Positions 34,136-45,949 of a DNA stretch of 64,000 nucleotides are shown here, in pieces. This DNA is from Watersipora subatra (lineage: Eukaryota; Bryozoa; Gymnolaemata; Cheilostomatida; Watersiporidae). The stretch spans positions 51,695,196-51,759,195 of the forward strand of contig NC_088708.1 of NCBI RefSeq assembly GCF_963576615.1, in the 5' to 3' direction. The notes under the pieces were generated by a model, which saw only the letters and a list, made by a program, of their open reading frames with translations, searched no databases and had not been told where the DNA came from. Each line of letters begins with the position of its first letter. Positions within the stretch are counted from its first letter, which is position 1. A program made the translations under genes and the position numbers.

Positions 34136-34933
34136 TGAGAAATCTTATCAGTCTGTTTCTCTGGTTTTACAAATTGAATTGTTTAATTAAAGTAAGTGCA
34201 TTTCTCGATTTTCATTCTAGTCTGGCTCTCCTGGCTTTACATAACCATCAACCTTTTGCGTAAGTCTTACCTATTGTTGCTCATGACTGTTTCATCTTTG
34301 CCTCAGCTTTGCACCTCCTCAGCCCGCATAGTCAATCTAAGGGCCGCATTAATTTAAAATATCAAGTCCTGATATGTTGTTGTGAATTAGTAGTGAACAC
34401 TAACAAGACACCAAATTTATCGATGCACAGATCGGAAATTTGCATTAGAACATTTTTCATTCATTGCTCTACCTTATTTCCTTGGGATCTATTACCTGCT
34501 TATATCCAAATTAATCTGATTAGATAATTATTTTACACGCAGTTGACTTTCATATTATATTGAAGCTTGTACCAAATATTCACTTAATTGAGATGGTTAA
34601 TATTCAAAAAAGCTGCCGAAACTTATCTGTCTTAAATCACCCAACTATTCTTCTGTTCATCCTTTTCCACAAATTTAACTCTAGAGTTTGTCAACTCTAC
34701 ATGCCTTCTATGTCACAACTTTCTTTTTCACTTCCTTGACTGCTTGTGAAAACTGGTAAGTTGCTTATCGGTGTTGCAAAAGTCTGAAATTCCTTACCAC
34801 CATATATGACATCCTGGAGGTACCAACTTTTTGACCCGTTTGAAGTGATGCATTCTTGAGTCACTAGCATAACCCGGTTGATGAATTATTATACTATTGC
34901 TGCCTCATGTATTATATATTTGCAGCCTCATTA

Positions 34934-34985
34934 GTGTGTGTGCGCGTGCGTGTGTGTGTGTGCGTGCGTGTGCCTATGTGTGTAT
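34934..34985. repeat. (TG)n microsatellite with GC interruptions
   Basis: TGTGTGTGCGCGTGCGTGTG-type tract, a potential Z-DNA former. Confidence 0.95.
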
Positions 34986-36764
34986 TTCATTTCATCAATT
35001 ACTAGAAATATAACATTAAGCAAAAATGAAGATAGTTATAATATTGATTAAGGTGAAACAAAATAAATGAAAGCTAAGTTCTTACTCCTTGAGACAAGAT
35101 AAGGCCCACATGCATCATAGCACTGCAGCTAGTAGAGGCGCTGGGCCCACAATCTTTATTAACTCTCTAACTAAAGTATACCCTTGTTCTAATTGCAGTA
35201 TTTAAATAAATACATACATCGAAGTTTAGCTTGGAACATTTTAGTAAATTTGCTTTTTGGTATATTTATACAAGTGTGTAAAGCTGATATTCATCATATA
35301 TAATTTTTAAAAATATGTATATCAATAGTTTTTGGCATTAAGTTTTTTGTTTTTTTGACGATGACTTTATTCTGATTGATACTATGATTGATTGATAATA
35401 TTGTTATTAATAATACTATGTAGATAAACACATCTAGCGATGGAACTTCTCTATCCTATTTAGAGTGACGAGATCAGGTTCACGGTTATAAATTGGCAAC
35501 TAAATATTACTTTCTACTAATTCTTCAACTTACATGAAAAAATAATTTGAATTGCAGGAGTATAAGTACACAGTCACATGCAGGTGTTTGAATGCATTTG
35601 CACTTCCAATCATACGCAAAAATAATAGCAGGAAATATCCTACACTACTCTTTAATAAAGCTGTCATTAAAGTTCAAGCCAATGGCTGTCTCTACAATAT
35701 CTTCCATTCTATAATGAAGTCTGTCCTTTGTTAAAATAGCCACATATAAAAACGATTCATAGTGCGTGTCAGAATGCAAAATATAGTGTATGATGTGGCA
35801 CATGGCAGCATTAACCTGCAGCTGAGTATATATCACAAAGGTCTTTGAGGTGTTGATCACTCCTCATTGTCTCAAACTACAAGTTGTGTGTGCCATCAGG
35901 ATCTGTGACAAGGGTGATTCGGGTAAATATCTTAAGTGACTTCAAGGGTAACAGGGCATCAGGACCGGCTGATTTCTATGATTTGGAATAGGTAATTTCT
36001 CCATCAGCTTTCTATGATGCTATTTAGTCCTCTTGCGACAAGCTGTAAAAGTTAGTAAAATATGGATATGATTTAGACACCTATGTCAGAAAAAGTCTTC
36101 ATTCTTCATACTCAAATAAAATCTCAACAAACATAGATCAGTGTGAATCGCAATTTAGCCTATTGAGTCTGCATTATAATGACATCAGATTATTATCATA
36201 ACTGTAAAGAAACAAGGATAAGGCAATCATCCTTGCCATAAGTAAATGGGAGCTTACAATATTAGGTGTCTTTTCATCTCACGCAAAAAGCAAACTTCTC
36301 TCGCAGGCTCCTGTGAACTTCGATGATCGAAACCATAAAATTATTTCTTCTCGAGGTGAGATAACTCTGAAATTTTAACAATCAGAAAATATTGTTGACA
36401 ATTCAGCTGAGAGCGGGACTTCTCAAACCGTTTTGAACAAACAAGTGGATACAAAAATAATTTTTTTGTAGTTTAATTGAATAAGCTAGATGCATTTTAA
36501 AAACTAGCTTTAATATTTCGTTAAATGTCTGGGCTAGCGTAATTTGAGAAATCCCACCAATGGTGTGTAAATATACATGCCACTATTTCTTTTTTATAAA
36601 AAATCCGTAAAAAGAAAACAAGAACACTGTAAAGGCTACACTTCAAAAATATATGTAAGCACTGCACACGATGATAGAATCCCATAGTTTGTCAGTAGAG
36701 TACTGTACTTAGCCTTCAACCAAACAGCAAACCAATTTGTTTCTTTTCAGTTTGGAATTGTTGC

Positions 36765-36875
36765 CGGCTTGTCTGCCGTGTCACCTTTCCGTCTGCAGTT
36801 GTTGTTTTTTGAACCAAAACTGTCTGTTCCCCTATCAAATATCACCCAAAAGTTCAGTTACCTAGAAGGTATACG
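36765..36875 (-). repeat. Dispersed GGCAAC repeat, copy 2 (inverted)
   Basis: The reverse complement carries GACGGAAAGGTGACAC and GGGGAACAGACAG, matching 33110-33245 with many substitutions. Confidence 0.55.
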
Positions 36876-37680
36876 TTATAGGAGTATCTACTAGAAAAAA
36901 CCAAGATTTTAGCTGCAGCACCAAGAGGAAGAGATAATAGCTTACTCTGTAAATTATAGAAAATGTTATAAACTTAGTTGCTGATTTAAAGAAAAACAGA
37001 TAACTCAGTTATATTTGAGATGTGCATGCTCATTGTATATCAAGCCATAAAATATACAGATAATGCCACACCTTTCACCATCTCCTGCCATTACCTGAAA
37101 CTGTTGTCCAGATATAAGTAGCTATTGTTACTAGTCAATCGGTAGAGTCACGCTTTGTTCAAGGCTTCTACATGAACTTACAACTCGTGTTCCTGTTATA
37201 AAAAACTGCAGCCAGTGAAGTATTACTGATATTGAATTGAATTTTGAATGAAGGATTTATACTCTGATACTCTGTCTGTGAATATGCAGTCTCTAGAGAA
37301 AGAATTTTGCGCATGTATATATATATATACATATAAAATTCCCGCAGTGTGATGTCAGAATTATCAGTTAGCTTTAGGTCGTCGATCTTTTTCACTGCCA
37401 TTGAGGTTGAGCTTTTCTGTGACAATCGACGCTCTTAAACCCAGAGAGCGCTAATAATAAACTAGGATTCTAGATAATCAACAATGCTCGGGGATCGTGC
37501 TAACGCCCGACCATTACAAACACATGTTCTGGGTTAATAGAGTTCGGGCGATTGTTACACTGCTTTTTTCATTCTATTGTTCATTTTAAACATTTACAAA
37601 AATGTATAGTATTATTGTCTGAAGAATTTGTATCGCTTTCCATGTTGCGTTCTACATATGTTTATGCTTCACTAAACATT

Positions 37681-40164
37681 CAGTGCACCCTCGAGATACG
37701 ATGTTGATCCATTCCAGGGTTGGCATCGTATGGTGAAAAATTTGTATGTTGGGGTATAGACACCATTGTAATTATACAATGCAAACATCCCCTGGTAAAA
37801 ATCGTCAAAGTTTTTATAAAAATGTGTACACATTGAAAGTTAGCAACAAAATAGTATGTTAACTTTAGCAATTATAGTTATCTAAAGTAACTGTATCGTA
37901 TTTAGTGTATTTTAATGGTTATGATCTGCAATAAAATGCAAAATTATAATGTATGTACCAAATGCGGTACGTACGGTAAGGAGTTCTTACCTTTAAAAGG
38001 TACGCATAACATAAACTTTGAGTTCATTTCAAGTAAGTTTAGCTTGCTAAGCTCACACTTAAAACTAAGTTTTAGTATGTATTTTAATTATTTTACTGAA
38101 TTTCAACTTTTTATCACAAAATTTTATCCTTCATCACTTCCTATCTTCACATTCACTATAAAATTTAGCGTGTCTGGTTGAAACCTTTTCAACTTAATTC
38201 AACAGGAAAGGCCGAGCGATGCAGTTATCGAAAGCGGCCTCTCGCACACTTGACCATTTAATGGCTACCGAAAAAGAAAAAGGAAATTTTATTTACTATA
38301 CAAGATGTACATACCTTTGGAGTAACGTGACTTTAGCTGGTACATGTAATGAGTAAAGCAGAGAAGAGGCAAAAATGCACCAATGCTAATTATGTTGCTG
38401 TACACTTGAAAATAAATTTAATACGTAATGAAATGGAATTTTTTAGCAGGCTAAACGAAGTTGTCTATTCCTGTCTAATTTTTCTACTAGTTTAAAAGAA
38501 AAAATTGCTGGTGTAATGCAGAAATATGCTAGCTAGTTAACGCTTGCAAAGAATCTAGAGTAGTACAGTAGTTTGTCTTGTATGAAATGTGCACAAGAAT
38601 CAATGTAACCATACATACAAAGTTTGCACGTATTTATACCTTAGAGGACAGGGCTTTAGCAAGTTCCAGAAAGTAATGTGGATTTATATAACTATTTTGA
38701 GTAGCTAGTCATATATGAGTTACATACATACGATGAATTGTATTTACGTAGTAGAAAACAGGCCTGCAAAGACATGGTTGAACAAAAAAACGAAACATAA
38801 AAACAAAATGAAATGAATAAAACATAAAAAACATGCCACACAAAGAAGATAAATAATGGTATACATTATTGTATTGAGAGGATTTTTTATTAGGCCAAAC
38901 ATTGGCTTTGTTTAGTTTGTTCACTGTAACCTATTACAAAGTGTACGATCGCCACTACGTCTATCGCAAGTAATATCTACAATTGGCGGAGTTCTCATCA
39001 CCTAGCAACGCGATTGAGTTGGAGACTAGCGAGCATTCTCATTGGATAAAGATTTCATTGTGTGCAGCGACTTGAGCAGACTTGTGAAGCAACGCTACGC
39101 TAAAGCGTGAAGAAAAGCGCGACGTACGCACATTGTTCAGTTTGAAAGTATCAAGCCTTAGTCAGTAGCTGTTGGTCAGTTTTCTTAATTAAATCGAACT
39201 CTACAAAGACCAGTAATCTTTGTAAGTAGAAACTAACTTATTTATTTCATCTAGCTTTGAAATTTATTATAATTATAAATGTTTTGTCAATTTACATGCA
39301 TACACTACTAATATGTTTGACAGCACGATGTGTTAAGATTAATAAAAGACCAGAACATATATCTTACCATCTGTTGATGTTACTGGATACGTACAGAGCT
39401 TCCAATACAATTATATATGCATTGTTTTGATGTACCAGTCTAAATCAGTAAATTAAACACTTGAAATATTCCTGCTGATGTAGGTTTTCTGTATCTTCTG
39501 CTTCCTCGCCCATACAAAAGGGTTGCTCCTCTTGGATGCTGATCGCGCGCATGTCCTTCCAACTCTTTCAAATCGTCAGTCGTAAGCTCCTACTTATGCT
39601 TGCTTTAACGGAGTTCTTGTTTTAATAATAACTGCAAATGTTGATTGGTTGCGACCGTATTCCTTGACAATATTAACAATACGGGCACTTTCTTCTTATT
39701 TATTTATGACCTCCAACTTTGTTGACATGGAAATCATTTTTCTTTCGTTTTATAACGTTTGTATCGGTCTCAGATTCCATAACTAACGAATTAAATATAG
39801 ATACTTGTAGTTGTACATGTACACAGATGCTGACTACATGTTTATAGTAAAAGAAAGTATAACGCTAAAAGTGAATATTTACTCTTGCTTGTGTATTTTA
39901 CACAAAGTTACACCTCACAGAAGCCGATCAACGTGTCTCTTCTAAACATTCTGAAAATGTTTTCGGCGAACCGTATTTCTGCGTCTTTGCTATTTCGACG
40001 TGTGTTATGAGCACGTCTGCCGCCAAATTTTAACTCGGGGGAAACTTTTCTCAAATTCGTATTGGGAAATAAAACTCGTATAGTGAAGTGAAGATCTCAC
40101 AATTTTCAACGTCGTAAGGTGAAAAAATCGCATATCAGAGTAATCGTATCCCGAGGGTGCACTG
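37681..40164 (-). mobile_element. Second Tigger-like DNA transposon (~2.5 kb), degenerate
   Basis: Ends CAGTGCACCCTCGAGATACG (37681) and its inverted partner closing CGAGGGTGCACTG (40164) with TA following; the left flank is TT, probably a mutated TA. A minus-strand stretch near 39483-39600 reads ELTTDDLKELEGHARDQ, resembling a pogo-class transposase C-terminus. The rest of the coding region is unreadable. Confidence 0.8.
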
Positions 40165-40299
40165 TAGTTATTTCTATGGTGCTGCTTTTCAAGTTCTATC
40201 TACCATTGAAAATTTAAGCGGTTTTTTTATAAATGTATGTGTTTATGTATGTATTTTATAATTTATAATTTTATAATGTATGTATTTTATACAGGTATA

Positions 40300-40655
40300 T
40301 GCAGGCTAATTTGAAGCAGAAAGACCGCGTTAGACAGAGAGCTACTACTAGCCTGAGAACGTGATTGATTATTGCTATGGTGTTGCCTTCGAAGTTCTAA
40401 CAAAAAAAACGAAAAGCTTTGAAATTGGACAACGAGAGAATTACCTGTTATTGATATAGGCGATTCATTATTAATACGATTTTGTGTACACTTTTTCTAC
40501 TGATCAGCTGATAATATGGGCTGTAAAAGATCAAATAATGTCAAAGTGGCGGTCAAATGGAAGTGGCGTTCAATTGGAAAGTGGTGGTCAATTTTTCAAC
40601 CCTTCTCACAGAGTGGCGGTCAATTGGAGGTGGCGTTCAATTAGAGGTTTTTTGG
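40300..40655 (-). mobile_element. Inverted copy of the AAAACCTCTAATTGAA family end
   Basis: The reverse complement starts AAAAAACCTCTAATTGAACG and contains GCCACCTCCAATTGACCGCC and GTACACAAAATCGTATTAAT, matching 22905-23130. It lies just outside the Tigger-like element. Confidence 0.68.
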
Positions 40656-40676
40656 TATTTAACATTGTATATTTAA

Positions 40677-40745
40677 AAATGAGCTTAAAAAAGCGTGATA
40701 ACAATGCTAGCTTGTAATAAAATCACGCTTTTTTGAGCTCATTTT
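40677..40745. repeat. Hairpin with ~24-bp arms
   Basis: AATGAGCTTAAAAAAGCGTGAT faces ATCACGCTTTTTTGAGCTCATT around a ~20-bp loop, with one mismatch. Confidence 0.85.
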
Positions 40746-43700
40746 TCTTGACATTCAGGCTATTAAACATCATGTAACAAACTACATTCAATTTTAAATA
40801 GTTTATCTACCTTTCATAAAAAGTCTGAGATTATTTTACAGGCTGAATTTAGATAATAATGGTTTTTAAGACACCCATCTTTATCATTTTAAATCGGACT
40901 AAACATCCCCAACTTTCGTTTCTAAAAAGCTATGCTGCGTCACATATTCATGGGTGGAGCTTGTTGTGCCAATTGTGTTGTTGTTGAGACGGATATTGAA
41001 ACGCTTTAAAAAATCCTTTATGACTTTGAAGGTTAGTGGACCAATCTTTATTTTGAGTGCAAAATCGTAATCAGCGTGTCTTATTTACCTAGAACATACA
41101 GTAAAAGTTGTATGTGACAGTTATGGTTTAATGGTTAGAAGTACCAAATAATAGTGTTGTTAGTTACTGCATACCTGTACATATAAAATGTAATCATACT
41201 GTACACTTGAAGGGTATTACAAGCACTTAACACTTTTACACTTTACAAAACTTAACAAGCTGTGATACGCGACGACTGCTATCACAATGACGCTTGTAGA
41301 GGTATCTCACCTCACTGGAGTATGAGAAAGATTTATGTATTTTAGGTTTGAATTTGTTTCATTCAACTTCAAAGTACGAAAACGTGAAAGCTGAACTGCG
41401 ATGTAGCGAGGAAACACTGTATTTATTAAGGGTTACATATATTTTAGGGATATGAACACTCATATTTCACAGCTGACCTCAACTCTGCTGGGTAGACAAA
41501 CAGTTTACACATAGATTACTCTCTGTAAAGAGGAGTATCTGTGTGTAAACTGTATCTGTAGTCTTAGTGCCTAGTCTAAGCAATCTTGACAAAATTGATA
41601 AGCTGTCGTATGTCATTATATGAACATAGCCTGTGGATCTGTCAACACTGTTAAGCTGTCGTATGTCAATACTTGAACATAGCCTGTTGATGGCTTAGAC
41701 AGCAATGTAATTTAACAATGTTTGAGAAAAGCTCAGTGTGAACCAGGGCTAATGCATATGCATAGCGAATCGTAATCATACTTCACATGATTGATTTCCT
41801 ATTGCCCCTTATGCTAACAATTGACTGAAGTTCATAGCGGGCTCTCTAATTGCAAAACATGCGGGTTTTGGCAAGTGTGCTAACTGGTTTCCTGTCAGCG
41901 CCAGCCAAAGCTTATCAACCAATACTGTATTGCGCATTTAAATTGTCTGTCTAGTAGTTCACAGCTGATCTGTGGTATTTGTTGGAACAACCTCCCATAG
42001 GTCAGTTACATCGAGGCTATAGCAGTAGTAGTTATCTACACTTGCCATAGAAGCAAGATAACTCCAACTTTTAGAGTGGTGCTGCATTGCACTTTGCAAT
42101 GAATGCAAACTGCAAGGAATGGATTTTTATTCTTACTTTAAAAAAATACTTGCCAAAGTTTTTATTGACAGCCATCTTACCTAAAAGTGAATTTACTACA
42201 AGATATATACATTTGCAAGTGTTGCTGGAAGGAGCCTCGAAACTTTAATACACCCGTCATAGGGCATTCTTGCACAAGATTCTACTCTGTATTACTATTG
42301 AGTAGTTTTCTAAAGTTTTATTTGCATGTTTAGTTCTGATACAGTCAACAAGAATAACACGCACTCATGAAATTGATAATACTTTATGAACCTGATCAAG
42401 AATGTATACTCGTCAATCTAATAATAATGCTGCTTAGCGCATGTTTTTTTCAATTAGCTGGTATATGAACTTTTATATTTACTACAGTTGTATCAATAGT
42501 ATTGTTGAGTTTTTAAAATTTTGCCATGTTTGCAAAATGGTTTGTTGCTCATATTTTTTTGCTATGACGCAACACTACGTATCTTTCTAACTTTCTATCT
42601 AGAAATAGTGGTTAGTGTTACATTTCTCCATATGCACAATAATACAAGTATAATAAATGTAGTTTATTCACTCTCGAGTATTTGATAGGCTTTTGATTTG
42701 TATAAGTTTTTGATAGGCTTTTGATTTGTATATATAAATATTTGATATGATTTTTATATACCCATTAGCTATGGCTATATTCCACATACCTATTTTACGC
42801 AGCTGAAAAAAGCTAGCAACACAAGTATATATACAACAATATATAAATGTGAGTGTCTGTTTGTCATTCGTGTGTCCATTTACAGTGATCAAGTTTTAGG
42901 AACAAAAACCGCTTCGAACTGGAATTGAACTCTAAAATCTCCAATCTGCGGACGGGCCTACTTGCCATACTATGAAATAATTGTGTGCTTACTTATTACA
43001 TCAATTAAAATACACACATTTAAAGCGCTTGGGAAAATACGATTGGTTACTACAAGCATACTTGAATATCATGATTGATTGCATAAGAGATCATTAGGTG
43101 CAAGGTAAAGAGTGTAAGCACAATTATAAGCACGGCTCTTATTATAGTAAAATTTTAGACTAGCTTAAGTTACTCAAATTCATTGGGTAAAAAAACTTAG
43201 CCAGTGTCAACTACATTACCTGCCACTGTTTATAAGCTGTTTTATATCTTGAACTTATGTCTAGCATAAGAAGAAAGAAATGTTTTTGTGCAAAAACTTT
43301 TGTATTCCCTGTACACTGCTGGGCACTCATCTAGTAAGTGTATATAGTGTGGTCTTAGCTTTAAGCTTTATCCCAACTTTTTCATATATCACTATATCAA
43401 TTGCTACCAAAATATGATACGATATTTAGTGGTTTTACTCCAACTAACTTCATTAAGGGAGTTGCTGGTTGTCCTATAACAATCACAAATCGCTTGTTTT
43501 ACTTAACCTGTCTATGTAGCAGTGGCTTTTGTTTACGCTTTCTTTAGTGCTTGAAACATACAATAATATTCAGTGTCTTTTTGTACCATTTCTTCGCGCA
43601 CATGTTTGATCAAGACTTGTGGATGTTTTTTTGAGCTTGTGGGGTACATAATATCACAGAGGAGAGGGTTACAATTACATGAATCCTGCGTTTATTGCTT

Positions 43701-44639
43701 CCACAACTTTTATCCAAAAGATTTTAAATATGCAATACATCCTGAATAGAAATGGTACAATGCGTTTTGCCTTGGAATCTTATCATCATCAGGGACAATT
43801 AAAATAATGGGATAATTTTAAAATTTGTTTTTCTTAATTTTGACTTGGTTTTTGTAAATCTTGCATAGACAGAAGAAGGAGCACTTTTGAATGTTTTTAG
43901 GAGACATAATGATAGACTATACATATGTGGAGTGCACTTCAGCGGTGATGCAAGCGCTCTCTCATTTTACTCAACAGATGCCAACTTATAGGGCCTCAGA
44001 CATACAGTGAGTGTATACTTTCTACCACAATGCCTACTCTTGAATCAACGAATTAGCAGAGAGTTGTCTTTCCACTGCAACTTATAAAGATAACTAAGTT
44101 TAAAAAAATTAGTGTACTGCTATAGCTTATTCATCACAGTCTCTTGGCTCACAAGCGCTTCTCTGTTGGCAAACCCGAAATTCAAAAGTCAATTGACACT
44201 TATGCAATATAGTAAAATTATAATGGCTGACACTCATCGTCTGCTCCTAGACAGAAGTGATTCAAACTTCAAGTTTTAATTGGATTGAAGATTTCTTATC
44301 AGATGATTGCCCACTATTGTTTGTATTTTTGTTAAAAAATTATCAAAAGGAAGGACATCATCTGTAGCTAGTTCTTCATGGACTTAGCCCTAGTTTTGTG
44401 TAGCTAGTTACAGTTTATGCGTTGTGAGGTGCTTTCATAGCGTCGCATGAGCTATAGCTCTTGGCCAGCTTACGACACATCTAACTATTTCCTGTTAGAG
44501 ACTATTCCACTATATTAGTGCCTATTTGTTTTCACACTGATGTCTAACCTTGCATATACAAGCAAGTCCCTGATCCTAGACCATATTGACAACTTTCAAT
44601 CGGCTATGAAAGTACTTAGAGTAGCGCAAGTAGCTCAAG
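40746..44639. other. Long region without a supported gene
   Basis: Unique AT-rich sequence. Features seen: a two-copy ~53-bp duplication (41588-41695, GATAAGCTGTCGTATGTCA), a hairpin around 41500-41560 (CAGTTTACACA/TGTGTAAACTG), and a tRNA-like minus-strand piece at 42893-42970. A possible THAP-like exon at 43901-44008 is too weak to call. Confidence 0.45.
42893..42970 (-). repeat. tRNA-derived SINE-like fragment
   Basis: On the minus strand, GTATGGCAAGTAGG and GAGTTCAATTCCAGTTCG resemble A- and B-box parts of a tRNA, with CCGTCCGCAGATTGGAG between them. No intact acceptor stem. Confidence 0.42.
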
Positions 44640-44862
44640 TGTCCTTGATACTTTGGATAATTTGATACTTTGGATAATTTGATACTTTGGATAATTTGAT
44701 ACTTTGGATAATTTGATACTTTGGACAATTTGATACTTTGGACAATTTGATACTTTGGACAATTTGATACTTTGGACAATTTAATACTTCGGCAATTTGA
44801 TACTTTGGATAATTTGATACTTTGGACAATTTGATACTTTGGACAATTTGATACTTTGGCAA
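44640..44862. repeat. 17-bp minisatellite, about 13 copies
   Basis: The unit GATACTTTGGACAATTT (or GATAATTT) repeats at 17 bp with one shorter copy. Minus-strand frames are stop-free over 51-bp (three-unit) periods. Confidence 0.96.
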
Positions 44863-45149
44863 TTTCTCCAGGACTAATGGTTCAATCAAATTAAATTTTA
44901 GAAATTATACTGAAGATTTGTTCCTCACTAAACAACCAGAATGTCATAATTCTGTGGAGACCAGCTTCAGACTGATAATAGTAAACAGCACGTCATACCT
45001 TCCTTTTTATTTTTACAATCCTGGATTTCAAAAAGTCTAGTGCAAGTGGCAGTCATTGTTAAAAAACAGTGTTTCTCTTAGACATGAAAGAACAATGAAA
45101 AATTATGAGAAAACATCTTCAAATCAGTTCTTTAAAAAATCTCTGAAAG

Positions 45150-45216
45150 CATCTTAGTTACCAGGATGGAGAAGGCATCTTAGTTACCAGGATGGAGAAG
45201 GCATCTTAGTTACCAG
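45150..45216. repeat. 26-bp minisatellite, left part
   Basis: Units GCATCTTAGTTACCAGGATG plus GAGAAG. The array is interrupted at ...TTACCAG by the solo LTR and resumes at 45739. Confidence 0.93.
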
Positions 45217-45738
45217 TGTGATGGAAACGTGCGTTACCATCTCCTTTTTCTGATTGTCGTTAGAGTTGTATTCTCTTTTTTCCTTTATGTAGTCACGCCC
45301 CTAGAGGAGGCTGGCCCTTGCCACCTCATTTACATATTTGATTGTATTTAAGGCCGAGCTTCGGCTCAGTTAGATCGTTCAATACATGCTTTGCATTTGG
45401 ACCCACACTCTTCTGTTACCTTGCGCACTAACAGAATCACACTGAGCACTTATTTACTCCAAGCCTCAGTCTACGGACTGTGCTTTGGGAGTAGAGTTAT
45501 AGACACACTGTCGACCCCGTCGACCTCAGGTCGACCTTGTCGAACGAGCATAATATCACTCAGGGAGCAATTCCCCGTGTAAGGTAGTTGAAGTAGACCG
45601 GTGGTGTAAGTCGACCTAGTCGCCTCCGCGTGTTGGTCAACGGGCAACACTTACACGGCCCCTGTGGAGAGTGAATGCAGACCGGTAGAGTAAGCCGACC
45701 CAGGTCGCCTCTACGTGTTGGTCGCAGGATCTAACACA
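45217..45738. mobile_element. 522-bp solo LTR
   Basis: Begins TGTGATGGAAACG and ends GATCTAACACA (TG...CA with TGTG/CACA termini), flanked by the 4-bp duplication CCAG (45213-45216, 45739-45742). Internal features fit an LTR: TATTTAAGGCCGAG near 45345 as a possible promoter, and a ~46-bp internal duplication around CGACCTAGTCGCCTCC and CGACCCAGGTCGCCTC. It splits a minisatellite unit exactly. A 4-bp duplication is usual for Ty3/Gypsy-type integration. No internal coding region remains, so it probably arose by LTR-LTR recombination. Confidence 0.87.
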
Positions 45739-45806
45739 CCAGGATGGAGAAGGTATCTTAGTTACCAGGATGGAGAAGGCATCTTAGTTACCAGGATGGA
45801 GAAGGT
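45739..45806. repeat. 26-bp minisatellite, right part
   Basis: Continues the interrupted array: CCAGGATGGAGAAGGTATCT and further copies. Confidence 0.93.
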
Positions 45807-45949
45807 AACAGTAATGAGAAAAATTAAACTCGCGCTTGCAACGATAATTGAAAGTAAAATAATAAAACATACAAAAATTAAAAACAACAAAAATCATGTT
45901 CATTCGTAAAAATTGACTTGTCTAAATTATACTAGCTTATCTATTTATA

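Larger units (their letters stand above)
33250..37680. other. Long region without a recognised gene
   Basis: AT-rich and mainly unique. Contains a ~42-bp tandem repeat (33968-34135), (TG)n (34934-34985) and the second copy of a dispersed repeat (36765-36875). Short open frames were inspected and match no known family. Confidence 0.45.

Noticed and set aside
35930-35992. RT-like phrase GNRASGPADFYDLE
   Set aside because: Resembles the KASGPD block of LINE reverse transcriptases, but no other RT motif is nearby.
43901-44008. Possible THAP-type zinc finger end (RLYICGVHF) between AG and GT
   Set aside because: Only the C-X2-H-F part is seen, an in-frame TAG follows, and the first cysteines were not found.
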